DNA of 64,000 bases. It comes from Kalaharituber pfeilii. Its lineage: Eukaryota; Ascomycota; Pezizomycetes; Pezizales; Pezizaceae. A model generated the notes under the pieces. The model worked only from the letters and a program-made list of their open reading frames with translations, made no database searches and was not told the DNA's origin. The position numbers and the translations under genes were made by a program. Location of the stretch: the NCBI GenBank assembly GCA_015179045.1, contig WHUZ01000048.1:62001-126000 (forward strand). Direction: 5' to 3'. Position 1 is the stretch's first letter. Each line of letters starts with the position of its first letter. Positions 33,048 to 44,477 of this stretch are shown one piece after another.

Positions 33048-33398
33048 GTGGCTCTTAAATGCACATACTTGTACGACAACACCTATCAACCTGCACCAAT
33101 CGACCATAGCCAATACACGTCCTTTGACACTGCTGGGGTCCATGAACTCCTAGCAGAGGGACAGCAGGCCGTTGCAGCAAATGACGCGGCGGCCCGCGGA
33201 AGTGCAGCTTCCAGCGCAAGTGCAAGCAACGCTGGAACCTCAAATGGATACCATGGAGGTGAGGGTGATGCGGCAAGTGCAAGTGCAGCGGCGGCAGCAG
33301 CAGCGGCATGATCGGGAGCTGGAAACGAGGCGAACAATGCCAGTGCTGCCAGTGCTGCTAGTGCTGCTGGAGCCGGGAACTCAGTTGTTAGGGCTTAA
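33048..33398 (+). CDS. Ala/Ser-rich hypothetical ORF with in-frame TGA
   Basis: Starts MALKCTYLYDNTYQPAPIDH, then a low-complexity region of Ala, Ser, Gly and Asn ending in eight alanines at a TGA (33309-33311). In the same frame the sequence continues SGAGNEANNASAASAASAAG and ends at TAA (33396-33398). Composition is continuous across the TGA, so the stop is probably a later mutation (CGA to TGA or similar). No domain is recognised. It may be an exon of a larger gene or a decayed gene. Confidence 0.35.
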
Positions 33399-33435
33399 GT
33401 TCTTTGTGCCCAGCAATAGAACCTTCGGTTCGTGA

Positions 33436-33439
<4 letters not shown>

Positions 33440-33475
<36 letters not shown>

Positions 33476-33512
33476 TCATTACTCGTGTGCCGCCTGATAG
33501 GCTATGGCGAGA
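33440..33512 (-). mobile_element. Ultra-short LINE family A 3'-end insertion
   Basis: 73 bp: about 33 T and then only the hairpin (stem GCCT-ATC-AGGC). The flanks 33429-33439 and 33513-33523 are identical (ttcgtgaggat), 11 bp. Confidence 0.92.
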
Positions 33513-33523
33513 TTCGTGAGGAT

Positions 33524-34279
33524 AGAAAGGAAAGAGAGAGGATAGATAGGACTGTAGGAGTTGCGGGCTTTGATTGTCATATATTTACAGTTGTATTACT
33601 AACGATTAACGAAAAAGAAAGAGGAGATAAAAATGTGAGAAATGGGTATGGGGAGTGGAATATGGCGTTTTGAAATGCTTTGGGGAGAAAGGGTAATAGG
33701 ATCAGGTAGAGCGATAGAGGGGAACAAATGATGGCGCGCTGGTGCTGTAGATGGGAAGAAATGATAAAGGAAGAGATGGGTAGATAGTTAGAAAGTAGCT
33801 AGATTTAGAATGAACTCATTTGTTTCTGCCTAAACTGGATAATCCTCCTGTTCTTCTCCCCGCAGGCGCAGTGTCGTTGACCAAGTGCGGGCTTGGCGGT
33901 ATAAAAGACTTGGGATGTGCTTCAACATTCGACGTCATGATCGATAAGTATTTTTCTTGGTGGATTTGCCAATCGGAAAACGAAGTCATGCACGTAAGTG
34001 ACGTATAGCAGCCGGCGGGGAATACTCGTTTTCCACTGAATTACTGCATACTGCATAATACAAACACTTAGCGGAATGATGAGTATTACTCCCAATTGAT
34101 AGCACAATCGTACTGTATGCGAGGTTACGCGGCTCAAAAAAAAGAAAAAAAAAAAAAAGGACACGAAAATTGTCACCTGCGAAAGAATGCAATATTGTAC
34201 TTAACAGCAATAATTCTGGGTATGGTTGCGGACGGCTTTAATCAACACTATGTAACACTTCATTTCGCTTACTAATACA

Positions 34280-34311
<32 letters not shown>

Positions 34312-35294
34312 CGCTCTTTGATCCCCCCTCCGGAATACCTCTACTGTGCAGAATACATGCCTCTTGCACTTCGCTTCTAGTGTACAGAATTAGAAGCAGC
34401 AAACCAGTTTATAATCTTTTATCCAAAGTTTCATTGTGAGTTGAATTTTATTGATTTTGGTGTGCAGCAAAATACTATGCTCGTGAGAACAGTCAATATA
34501 ACTTTGAAGATTTACGAGGTACTGTACCTGCTGCTTTACAATCTGTAAAGGTACTGCTTCTATTTTCACTATTATGAGCACTGCATGCAACTTCTTAATG
34601 CATACTTCAATGGATATACCTATGAAATTAAACAATCTCAGGAATGTATATATAAAAGTCAGCGGCAAGTGGTGAATAAAAAGCACATGATAATTACATG
34701 TGCTTTGTTCTCATGCCTCATGTACTTTAGACTTAGCCCTTTTAAGAAAAGTTCCTGCTTACTAATACATAATCTTACCTAATTTGTACTAGTAGTATGT
34801 AACTCAGTTAGGGGTCTCCCACCAAAATTTGCTTTTCTTTAACTTTCGATAACTTTTTTACAAAAATTTGCAAAATTAAAAACGCAATATAGATTGATTC
34901 TTTACTCAATTCTGTTCATATCTATATGCAGTTTGACATTTTTAGAATTTTTGTTGTGTTCTTATCGGGTTTTGAAATTTCGGATCAAAATGTGTTGATT
35001 AAAGGCGTCCGCAACCATACGACCAGATAAATTACTGGAAGCCCCCGCGCTATTTGCAGATCGTAGCTGCCGTGCTCCCTAATTTTGAGATCACAAGTGG
35101 CTTTGTGTGGATCTGGGCTCGAGACTGCTGTACTGTAGCTCCTCATTCAAATCAGACTGGTGCATCTAAGGTTGATTAGGATGTGTTCATCGTAATTGGA
35201 CATCCACCGATGTGCAGCACATCGACGTTAACGTGGAGCGATGCGCCTGACTTCGTGCAGCTGTTGTTGCATACGCAACTGCATGTGGATTTCA
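33524..35294. other. Intergenic with orphan homopolymers
   Basis: A-rich run at 34137-34160 and poly(T) of about 29 at 34282-34310 without a recognisable retroposon end. No supported gene; frames at 33820-34008 and 34390-34782 lack motifs. Confidence 0.4.
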
Positions 35295-35297
35295 CAA

Positions 35298-35400
35298 TTT
35301 TTTTTTTCTTTTTTTTTTTTTAATCACGTAACCCCGCTTGCAGCGCCAAGCCATGGCAGGGTCCCTGGGCAAGCCGGAGACAGGCTTAACAAAGAAAGTT
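35298..35400 (-). mobile_element. Family B 3' end, minus strand
   Basis: T-run followed by AATCACGTAACCCCGCTTGC, CATGGCAGGGTCCC and GGAGACAGGC. The sequence AACAAAGAAAG upstream in the RNA sense also matches the 20.4-kb copy. The 5' limit and duplication are not resolved. Confidence 0.7.
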
Positions 35401-35494
35401 CTATCTACTTCTAAAACCTGAATCCAGAAACTTCCGGACGGTTCTTCCGGTTTCTGCATCAGGGAGGCTCCCCTATATATCTCCTCCTCTCCCC

Positions 35495-36717
35495 CTGGCC
35501 AGGAGCCTTGTCAGTTCACAAACCGACTAGTCTGTTCGCGAACAGACTGATTCCTGAATAAACTAGTCTAGCCATGAACATCCAGTTTAGTCAGGAACAT
35601 GAATGTCCCTGGAGGTACCTATATATATCTATATACTCGCTTATGACCTAAGGTCATAGTAAGCTATCCTAACTATCTCAGAGATAATAATGATACTATA
35701 TACATCCAGATCATCGCCCTCCTCCATCTGATTAGTACAATTCCCAGTATTGCTTTTATGACAATACCTTGAACATGTAACATACTTTGCAACCAAGAGA
35801 AGTCCTCGGCATAGCCCACAGGGCGGCATGCGAGTAATAATATTTTTTTTTTTAAAAAAAAACCAACAGCAGTACAAGAGCCCTGACACTAAATCTGCAT
35901 AAGATATGGTTTATTACAATGAAGAGATTAAAACATGCAGGAAAAATTTTGCCTTCTTTTATATTCTGAATTTCGAGTCATATACATAACTAATTCTAAT
36001 GAATAGTAAGGCATATGAAAACTATATACTTTTAGCTTTCTAATTCTTTATCAATCATTCCAGTCATTCAAAAACTCATAGAGAGGCGCTTGATTAAAAT
36101 TGTTGAATTTTGGATGTGGCTAAAAACCAGGTTGAAACTTGCATACTATGGATGCTTGGGTGTTTTGCCGGGATATTTTCACTACTCTATGTGGCAATAC
36201 AACCCACCAAAACTAGCATCAAGGCATTCCCTATTTTTTTCCATAATTGCATGTGGAATGGCAGAGGATTTCAGATATCTCAAGAGTTTATTGAAATGCA
36301 AGAGAAATACCTATAGCATATCTAGTAACTTTTCTAAGATTTTTGCTGAGAGAATTATAGGTTACTGTGTAGAAATTTGAAAGTGTAGTTAAAAAAAAAA
36401 TTGTTTATGAATGTTAGACTCTAGTATTTGTGCTGAGAGTCAGTAGAGCTTCGCCAGAGCAATATCATAATGGTGGGGGGGGCAATATAGTGGCGAGAGG
36501 GTAGTAGTAGCAACTTGTGTAGCAACGCAACAGTGGCAATGGGGCTGTGCTAGCGAGCGGTAACTGGCAGAAGTATGGAGCCATAATGGAGGTACCTACC
36601 GGTGCTTGTGCGGAGGGCATTGGTCCGGTCAGTTCACGAATAGACTAGTTTATTCAGGAATCAGTCTGTTCGCAAACAGACTAGTCGGTTCGTGAACTGA
36701 CAAGGTTCCTGGCCAGG
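35495..36717. mobile_element. Element with about 75-bp terminal inverted repeats
   Basis: The arms 35495-35569 and 36642-36717 are inverted copies with few mismatches. They start with the palindrome CCTGGCCAGG and contain GTCAGTTCAC, ACCGACTAGTCTGTT and GATTCCTGAATAAACTAGTCT. The 1.07-kb interior is AT-rich and has no convincing transposase. The frame 36090-36380 lacks motifs, and a family A tail has inserted at about 35804-35863. Probably a non-autonomous DNA transposon or foldback element. Confidence 0.6.
35804..35863 (+). mobile_element. LINE family A 3'-end insertion
   Basis: Carries CCTCGGCATAGCCCACAGGGC, GGCATGCGAGTAATAATA, then T11 and A9. The flanks AACCAAGAG / AACCAACAG are at best a weak duplication. 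Confidence 0.7.
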
Positions 36718-37250
36718 CTAGAACAAGACCATGAAAGAATTAAAGCCAGGAGCTGGTTATACAATAGCATTGCTACGAAATTTCCCTCACAACACTCCAG
36801 TAGGGCTGATTACACGATTGTGCTACTAATTCCCAAGCATGGCTATAGAAGCCAACACAAAGGATGCAAATTTCATTATGATATGAACCCCAGCATAGGC
36901 CGAGGGTGGAAAGCATTCCTCGCGGTGATTAATCGCCCACATGCCGTATAGACGGAAATAAAGAACCAAGGTCGGGACCGTGCTCGCAGAAAAAAAGAAA
37001 TTCAATCGTCTACGGTCTAGCATCTTGCTTCAATGATCAAGTCACTGAAGCTCATGTACCTCTGTTATTTTGGTATGCGAGTATTACTTTGGTTCTTCCT
37101 TTTATTTGCGCGAAGCTACACTACCATCAAGCCACCCCTCTTTTGTCCCTCCGCTGCGAAGGGTGGTACGCTACTTGACCAGTTCCAACGCCCTCCTCAC
37201 GTGGCGGGTTGTTGGGGGCTAACCTCGCACTCCATACCGGAAGCCGATCT
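36718..37250. other. Intergenic
   Basis: No supported gene. Confidence 0.35.
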
Positions 37251-39062
37251 TCAATTGCACGATCTCGATTCCTTGCTGAATCGCAATCCCACTGACCCAC
37301 GAGGAGTGTTCTTCTGCCTCAGAGTACCTCTTTCCCACGTACACTCGCTCTCTCTTCTCTGTGCCGCTCTATCGTGAGCTGCGTGCTTTGTTTGGCTCTG
37401 CCCCCTATGTCTTCGCGGACCTCCGCCTGTCGCTTGAGGACTGTTGTACATCCTCTTTTGTTGATAACTCCTGACCCTGCTACAGACGAGTGATTGGTTT
37501 CCCACTCTACTGTTATTCGCAGGAGCATCTCTAGTGGTACGTCGCCCATCGCGATTCCGCCAATCGGCGCCATCAGAGCGCGGTCGAAGTTCTTTGGCAT
37601 ATTGAAGAGCTTCCGATGGTGCTGTGTCTGGTACGCCTAGATTGGCACTCTCAACCTTTTGATGAGGGTGCTCACTCGTGACAGCTGGGGAAGGTGCACC
37701 CTGAGAGGCAAATGAAGTTGTGAGGTTTCCACGAGAGGCCGGAACCCGCCTACCTGGTATAACACAAATCCGCTCTCCAGCGCAAGCTTCAGGGTCAATA
37801 ATACAGTCACCTTCCGAACATCTCCTTTCACCCTCCTGTTCCTTTTCAGCCTCAGATATGTCCTCTTTCAACACCGCCGCTGGCATCTCTCCCTCCCAAG
37901 CCCAAATGTTCTTGAGCGTGCTAAATTGCCTGAACTCCACTGCCTTTGGATTCAGCTTTGGCCTGGGCATACCCCTTTCTGTCCATGGAATACATTCGCT
38001 TGTCTGCGCCTGGGGCAGATCCAGATCAGGCACACTCTCTGCTACCAAAATCTGGAGAAGAGTCGGCGGGGACCGGTCATGCTCTATTAGCTTTGGAGCA
38101 AGACTGGGCAGAGGGTGTAACATTTCCGGCGGAACCCAGAAAAAACTGGAATCGATATCTGCATCGTTGAAGTCATTGGGGTGGAGTAGACAAGGGAACC
38201 GTTTGGGTTTGGAGGATTCAATGCTGGGCTCCAAGCTGACTTTACCTTTGTGGTTGAGTAGCGGCTGGACTTCACATGCGCCCTGGGCTCGCGCTGAGCC
38301 ATCGGGTTGTGTATTTCCTGGGGGCTGGACAATGCTGTTTAGAGCGGTAGCTGTAGTATGGACCGGTGACTGCATGATGACGCTCCGGTCTTCGACAATC
38401 ACTTCTGCCTTGCTGATAGTCTTCAACGTCTGGCAGATACTTGTGGAGGAGTCGGAATTGACAGACGTGACAATTTGTTCCACTGCATTTAACGCTGGTG
38501 CGGGATTGCTACAGTTCGGAGCTTGCATAACAGCGGCTGTGAGCTTTCGAGTGCCGACTCTTCCTTGAGACTTCTCCGTAGCGGTAACAGTTTCCCTACC
38601 AGTAGTAGTAGCCCTGCCGGTAGCATTGCTTTCTGCTTCCAACCACTGACGCTTGTGCCGAGTGCGGTTTCGAGACTTTGGCTTGACTTTGCTGGTACTC
38701 GGGGGCACCTTTTCGAGGAGAGCATTCGTGATATTATCAGTCTCCTCTGCAGTATGCAGCGCTGTGGTTAGGATATGTGGCTTCTGCTTCGAAGGCGCAG
38801 GTTCCTGGCTAGGCTGGGCGGGGCTTTCTGAACTGACTGTACTCGTAGGCACTGGGGGCTCCACGGATGTCACCGCTGGTTCGAGGGGTGCGGTGGAGGG
38901 TGGGTCATCCACAACCGCACATTGCTGTCTTCTCAATGCGTTGACATGTTTGAAGAAAAACTTTGTGATGCGGTGGTGAAGGCTGGAAGGTGGGGTGTGG
39001 AGTGTGGGACGGAGAGGAGCTGGGTCTGTGGTGGTGGGAGCGCCGGGGTCTGGAGCCATCAT
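37251..39062 (-). CDS. Unrecognised low-complexity protein, 603 residues
   Basis: A single frame from ATG-ATG at 39062. The first half is rich in Pro, Thr and Ser with basic patches (KSRNRTRHKRQWLE near 127-140). The centre has SKPKRFPCLLHPNDFNDADI and an aromatic FFWVPPEMLHPLPS segment that look more ordered. The C-terminus is basic, with many Arg and Gln. No signal peptide, membrane helix or known domain. Length and codon use support a real gene. TATA-like CTATAAGG lies at about 39333-39340 on the minus strand, some 275 bases upstream. Disordered nuclear or scaffold proteins look like this, but no function can be assigned. Confidence 0.6.
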   Translation of the reverse strand: MMAPDPGAPTTTDPAPLRPTLHTPPSSLHHRITKFFFKHVNALRRQQCAVVDDPPSTAPLEPAVTSVEPPVPTSTVSSESPAQPSQEPAPSKQKPHILTTALHTAEETDNITNALLEKVPPSTSKVKPKSRNRTRHKRQWLEAESNATGRATTTGRETVTATEKSQGRVGTRKLTAAVMQAPNCSNPAPALNAVEQIVTSVNSDSSTSICQTLKTISKAEVIVEDRSVIMQSPVHTTATALNSIVQPPGNTQPDGSARAQGACEVQPLLNHKGKVSLEPSIESSKPKRFPCLLHPNDFNDADIDSSFFWVPPEMLHPLPSLAPKLIEHDRSPPTLLQILVAESVPDLDLPQAQTSECIPWTERGMPRPKLNPKAVEFRQFSTLKNIWAWEGEMPAAVLKEDISEAEKEQEGERRCSEGDCIIDPEACAGERICVIPGRRVPASRGNLTTSFASQGAPSPAVTSEHPHQKVESANLGVPDTAPSEALQYAKELRPRSDGADWRNRDGRRTTRDAPANNSRVGNQSLVCSRVRSYQQKRMYNSPQATGGGPRRHRGQSQTKHAAHDRAAQRRESECTWERGTLRQKNTPRGSVGLRFSKESRSCN

Positions 39063-40622
39063 TGGGTTGAGGGCGTGGAAGTGCGAGTGCTACTGGCGAT
39101 TTGAGGAGATGTGGACGGTCGTGCGACGATAATCTGGCTGCGGGCGGTGGGGCTTAGCAAATTCTGAGATGGTGCTGTGGCTGGCTGCTGTTGACTTGTG
39201 CGGCTGCTGCTGGTTGGACACAAGCCAAGACCGCAAGGCACTACGAGACTACCCATTTCGGAAATAGTTCTTGGCGTTATGGCAATTGGAAAGTCGCACC
39301 ACGACTGGGAAGTAAACAAGTCTACGATGTTCCCTTATAGAGAACTTTCAGAAAGGTCATGTACTGTGTTTCACCACACCTCGACGCACACCACACTTTG
39401 ATGCACTGTTCCCACCAAAAACTCAGCGAACGAGAGCCTGTATATCCCCACCCACAGAACCTACTTTTCCATGCGCCTTTTAGGAGGCTTAAAGTACAAT
39501 AAGTATCATTCTTCAGATCCCGCCCCTCTACTTTTAAGAAAATGTAGTTAGGAATGAATTATATCTTTGCACATTCTTGCATAAAGTCTTGGCATATATC
39601 TTGCGGTAAAATTTCATCTACACCACTTGAATGTGCACTTACGAGCCATAATGATTTAAAGAAATCAAGCCCATTGATAGGCCCCGACGAAGCGTACATA
39701 TACACTTACGATGCAACTTGAATAAGAATTAGGGACATTGCTACTGCAGAGTTTACGTATTCTAGAGACATTGATGATACCATGAATTTCTACCTACGGT
39801 GTGGTTTGCGAGTCATTACCCTGAGATAACGCAGGAGAATTGCACATTGTATGGTACCACAGAGAGATATGATTATCTCCACCACATACATTGCGCTTGC
39901 TTTCCCGAAATCTCTCAGTTCTGGAATATCCTAGTATGAGATGCGCTAACTGTAGTGCCTAGGGATCAGCTTGGGCATCTCGCTGACGTTAACCCTCCCC
40001 CCCGGGCATTTGCCATGGAGCCATATTCTGCTACACATATGCCGCGTTTGGCTTCTGGATTCATACCTGAATGTGCACAAATCAAGGGCCAGAGATTGAA
40101 TTCCATTATCGTGGTGCAAGTCGTACTATCTTGTGCCCAAGTGATTCCGACATCAGAGTAGTGTAGTATCTGTATTGAAAAATGCAAGCATGCGTCGATT
40201 ACGACTCTCGTGCGGATATACTGCGGTCGATTATAACGATAACTGGGCATAAGAGCAAAGCTATGAATCTTCGAAATGGAGTCATAATATTCTTAACGTA
40301 CAGGTGGATACTGCTCGAAACTCTGTATTCCACTACAGTCCCCAAGCAAGACAACGGAAAGTCAAGTACGAGAAAGTTGCATCTTATGCAACATTGTTGG
40401 ACTCTTTGGCTGCAGGCTCTAGGGATGTAAATAGAATCGGTGCGAAAAGTATCTGATGAAGGGTGGGGTTTTTCCCCCCTAGCTAAGATATATCTTGAAG
40501 TAATCGGATATGCAATCAAACGTAAAAAAAAAAAAAAAAACACAAAAAGAACACTCCGCAAAGCCTGACGGAGCTTCCAGTTCTCGCCAACGGAACTGTA
40601 ATTGCACGGAGAACTCCTGAAT
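39063..40622. other. Intergenic, 5' flank of the 37251-39062 gene
   Basis: Contains the TATA-like motif above, several short frames without motifs (39955-40250) and an orphan A17 run at about 40524-40540. Confidence 0.4.
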
Positions 40623-41339
40623 TCACAGATTCCAAATCATGCGGCAATTCTTTAACCCTGATGCTCCCGTTGGTAACTCTGTCACTGCTGGAGGTTGTGC
40701 TGCAGCTACATCACTAGTTTGATGGCTCATAATGTATGGGCAAGCTTGCAGTTGCCCCTCCACATACCCCTCTGCTATACAACCGGCTTGATCTGTAGAT
40801 GACCCGGTCTGGTGATTTTGATAACCCCACGGATGCCACAGACCTCTAACCCGAGCCCACCTGTCCTCTTCGAAAATATATATATCTTCCAAACTCGCAT
40901 CGTCTGGGAGCAAGTCCAACTCTGGAAAAGGTCTGCGTACTGTCGCTTCCGCAATCCTAAAACTTGAGGCTGGCTCTATAGGTGGTTGTGATAATGATGG
41001 TGGTGGTGGAAAGAATCGCCCTCCAATCGCTTCCAGTCTCTCTATGGTGTGGTAAACATAAGTCAAACCTCTCTGAGGTAACGCATTACTGGGCCGAGGG
41101 CCGAATCCCTCTGGATCCCACAATATCTTTACTCTATGCCACTTTTCCTCTTCGGTCAAGATAGGAGGGTTGTCAGGATGCCCCCAGCCAAATGGTGGCG
41201 CTTGTATCGGACAATGCTGTTCCTGTCCAGTTGGGACTATCACTTTGGCGAACCTTTGGAGATAGAGGGTTGGAATGTTGCTGCCAATTTGCACTACAGC
41301 ACTGTATGTTAGTGAATGCGAATGCAACAGAAATAGCAC
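40623..41339 (-). CDS. Hypothetical protein with two EE-W-RV-LW repeats; 5' exon missing
   Basis: An open frame of about 238 codons with no ATG near its upstream end (it opens at a GTG). Acceptor-like CAG/TAG sites at 41290-41320 suggest a missing first exon. It contains two related motifs: EEEKWHRVKILWDPEGFGPR near residues 63-82 and EEDRWARVRGLWHPWGYQN near 156-174. These are a short internal repeat with conserved EE-x-W-x-RV-x2-LW-x-P-x-G. The linker is Pro-rich (FFPPPPSLSQPP). I know no family with this repeat; a peptide-binding role would be speculation. Confidence 0.45.
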   Translation of the reverse strand: MLFLLHSHSLTYSAVVQIGSNIPTLYLQRFAKVIVPTGQEQHCPIQAPPFGWGHPDNPPILTEEEKWHRVKILWDPEGFGPRPSNALPQRGLTYVYHTIERLEAIGGRFFPPPPSLSQPPIEPASSFRIAEATVRRPFPELDLLPDDASLEDIYIFEEDRWARVRGLWHPWGYQNHQTGSSTDQAGCIAEGYVEGQLQACPYIMSHQTSDVAAAQPPAVTELPTGASGLKNCRMIWNL

Positions 41340-42026
41340 AATCAGAAGAACGAACTGAGCAAAGCGTGTGGTTTATCGCACTTGCAGTATGTTGCAGCGA
41401 ACCAGCATAGCTCGTGTGCGGGAATCAATGCCTGGGCTGCTGCGGACTGGTTCGTACCAGCAGGCGATTGAGAGGTTGGCATTCCTGCTGTTGTTGACTA
41501 CTTTTGTCCTGCTCACGATGTTAGTTACGCAGTCGTTTATCGGCCAATTCTTGCGCTGGGAAAGCAGTTACCAGCAATGCCGCAGGCTGACTGGGAAGGT
41601 CCTCGGGAGTTTTGCTCTTGTGTGTAGTGATAATTGATTGACCTTTGCTATCAAAGAAGCACAAGAATCCTCGCATGACAAAAAACTTCAGAGGATACGG
41701 AGGGTTGGTGGGGCGTAAAACCTACCAAATCTTATTTTGAACCCACTGATGTTAATATGACTATATAATCGTCGCGGCGGAAATGTCCAAATGTGTTCAG
41801 TGCAAGAGCGCGACTATCTTTTTAAAAGCAGACGACTGCCGAAAGGGACGAAGCGTGACTAATTCCTACTCACCGGCAGTAAAATGCGGTTTGGGTAGTC
41901 TCGTAACCAGCAGTTTAGGTGGACTTAGGCGTCGGGCTCGGGTGGAAATATTAATTTGTGCGTTGCCATGGAAATGGGATAGTACAACAGTCAAGATCGA
42001 TTCTGGTCGTGCGACGTTGTCAGGGG
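41340..42026. other. Intergenic or unresolved 5' part of the 40623 gene
   Basis: No supported gene. A first exon of the neighbouring gene could lie here, but none with ATG, donor and correct phase was found. Confidence 0.3.
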
Positions 42027-42038
42027 TCGTGTATCGTC

Positions 42039-42330
42039 TTTTTTTTTCTTTTTTGTATTTCAGTAATCGCTTGCCGCCCTAATGGCGATGGCGATGTTTA
42101 GTTACATTGAGATATGACATAAAGTAACGAATGTAAGAGTAAACTATAACTATAACTATGAAACGTGGGACCATCATCCTTCCAGTTCTTCCATTAAGTT
42201 TGCAACGGAGTCGTATTTTGAGTTTTTTGGTGGGTTGGCTAAGTCCTTTCTGCCCCCTGGCCAAATCCTTCTCTTCCAGACTCGGCAATTGTCGAGAAGG
42301 TGGTCTGTAGTTTCTTCCTGTTCCCCGCAC
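42039..42330 (-). mobile_element. LINE family A 3' copy with zinc-binding C-terminus
   Basis: 292 bp on the minus strand. T-run with C, hairpin with outer pair ATCGC/GCGAT, 3' UTR, and the ORF2 C-terminus (ECGEQEETTDHLLDNCRVWK in one frame). The flanks 42027-42038 (tcgtgtatcgtc) and 42331-42342 (tcgtgtaacgtc) match at 11 of 12 positions. Confidence 0.85.
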
Positions 42331-42342
42331 TCGTGTAACGTC

Positions 42343-42814
42343 GTTGCCAGACTAATAATTTATCCGTACGCCTAGGGCGTCCACACCTGGTATGGGACAA
42401 TGAAGAATTAGAGTTTGTCGGCGCTATTTAGAGTTCGTATGATTGAAGGGCCATTCGTTGCTAGGTAAGCTGAAAGACGCGACTAGAAGAGTTTGAGACC
42501 CTGTTTCTCCTCCTATCAATATGATTGGACCAGTTTTAGGTTATTCTGCCCGAAGTGAAAGTGTATGACAACTTCCTGTAACTGAGTTTGTTCCTTAGTA
42601 AGACCAGCTAGAGGGTTGAAACAGATTTTTCCATCATCTCAAACCCCGCTCTTAACGTTCATATACAACCTGACTTTCCCACACTTCCTAGACCGGATCT
42701 GTCTTCACTCAAACCCTCCGGATTTACTCCACTCTACGTGATAGGAATCGTGTTTTCCATATTCTTCCTCTAACCGGTCACCATCGGCAGTAACATTCAC
42801 GTCGGATTCGGTGG
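42343..42814. other. Intergenic
   Basis: No supported gene. Confidence 0.35.
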
Positions 42815-43617
42815 CGAGGAATCACCCCAGCCCCTGAACGAGGTACCCCTGACAAACTCAGATTATTCTACTGTTGCCTCAATCGTCCAAATCGGGTCCA
42901 AGGAAAATGCCTACATCCACGTACATCATTACCTTCAAGCCCTCGACAGTCATCCCTGTCAGCCATATCTTCTGGCTCACATCAGCTACGTCATGCACAT
43001 GCGGGAATCCACACGCGATCTTTAGTATGTAATATCTAGGGGTTAACTTCTGCTGGGCTGTCCCTACTGTTATACTAACACCATACACCACTTCGATAGT
43101 AGACAAAGCAACACGGCTTCCTCGCTCGGAGGTGAACTGTGACGTTTCCGTGCGCCTCGCTGATGGAAACCTTGTACATGTCCATCTTGCACCAACCGAC
43201 TATCACGGGGAACCAAACCTCCCTGTGGACATCCAAATGGAAGGCACAAATCAGGGGAACATAGCAGATATATCCGCAAAGTTGAATGTCAGTGCTATTA
43301 CCCGTCATGAGACCGCGTTGAAGATTTCCCACGCTACCCAAGAACATTTGCAAGACCCTCCGCTACTCAAGAGCAACCCTTCCACGACTACAGCTATAGG
43401 AAGATCGAACACGACGATATACTTTTCCTATTCTCAAGAAAGCCAGTCTCGTACGGTATCCACCACCATTGCTTCTGGGGTACCATATACACCAACAGCG
43501 GATGGCAATTCAAGTTCAAAATCGAGCAACACAGATCCTGCGGCCCCTCGAATGGATCCTGGAGTGCCCGCCTTCCAGAGTTTACGTATGCCTCAGCAGG
43601 ATGGCACTGGCCCATAA
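42815..43617 (+). CDS. Possible two-exon hypothetical gene
   Basis: Exon-like frame 42835-43022 (EVPLTNSDYSTVASIVQIG, ENAYIHVHHYLQALDSH) ends at a GTATGT donor near 43026. Intron-like sequence with CTAAC boxes ends at ATAG near 43098. The frame from there to the stop at 43617 encodes ATRLPRSEVNCDVSVRLADG and a Ser/Thr-rich C-terminus. The phases of the donor and acceptor I can see do not agree, and there is no clear ATG. Codon third positions are biased as in coding DNA. A downstream frame at 43660-43899 has one membrane-like helix (VLFSYLISFVSLTCTIYIIY) and might be another exon. Confidence 0.3.
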
Positions 43618-43899
43618 TTCGACCGCAATAACTTCCAACAACCTTACAATGAATGGTTTGTGAGGGCTATATGTGGTCCCAGAGCGGATGCATTTGGGGA
43701 TCCTGAGAATGAAGGTCAATATTCATTCTTCAAGGTCCTGTTTTCATATCTTATTAGCTTTGTCTCCCTTACTTGTACAATATATATTATCTACAAATAT
43801 ATAATTCCCATTCGAATTTGCACCGTAAAAGAGGTCACGACGAGAGCTCTGTTGCACTGTGCATGCCTCATCATCCACAAGCTTTGTCTCCATAAGTGA

Positions 43900-44410
43900 A
43901 ACGCTAAAACAAGATGAACTCGATGTTGCTTTCGATGGGGCTTACTTACACTCTTTCATGGAGAAGATGATAGCCTCATGATGTAAGATTGACTGAGCTT
44001 GAACAGTCCACAATGGCTCAAGGTTAGCCAGCCATTAATCTCGATTGTATTGGTAAACCCCTCCAATAGTAAGGCCACAGGGATGCCTATTGGGAACCTG
44101 GATGCGAGACTAAAGTTGTAAGAGGCCTAGTCTAGCATTGGACAGAATGGTGCTCACAGGAGGAGACTAAAACTCTTGTTTTGAAGTCTGCATAACTACC
44201 TTTACCACTATTCCCAGCGTTCAATGAAGGCAGACGAAGGTCATAATTTAATAAGCCAAGAAACCTGGTGCATTCACCCCAATCCACAAATGATTAAATC
44301 TTCCAATTAAAATAACCCAGGGGCAGCAAAGAAGTCATAGAAGTTCCATATGCACACTCGGATTGGCCATATGCGTGCCAAGACTTGGGCTGTTTGGAGT
44401 ACTCGTACTC
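43900..44410. other. Intergenic
   Basis: No supported gene. Confidence 0.35.
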
Positions 44411-44477
44411 AGCCCTGTCATGGCGAACAGCTGCACGCGGGGTCACGTGAATTAAAAAAAAAAAAAAAAAAAAAAAA
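44411..44477 (+). mobile_element. Family B 3'-end insertion
   Basis: AGCCCTGTCATGGCGAACAG, CTGCACGCGGGGTCACGTGA, then A24. The duplication is not resolved. Confidence 0.75.

Noticed and set aside
35298..35520. Target-site duplication TTCACAA for the family B copy at 35.3 kb
   Set aside because: Only 7 bp match and the second site would lie inside the inverted arm, breaking its pairing with the 36.7-kb arm.
36090..36380. 96-codon frame inside the inverted-repeat element, considered as a transposase
   Set aside because: No DDE/D motif or helix-turn-helix is visible, the composition is that of AT-rich DNA, and a second frame of similar length overla​ps it.
39060..39319. Upstream open frame ending in TGA overlapping the ATG-ATG of the 37251-39062 gene
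   Set aside because: It opens at TTG, not ATG, and is probably 5' UTR; no evidence of translation can be read from the sequence.
42879..43353. Minus-strand frames opposite the possible gene at 42815-43617
   Set aside because: They overlap in two frames, have no start or splice logic, and third-position bias is better on the plus strand; neither is certain.
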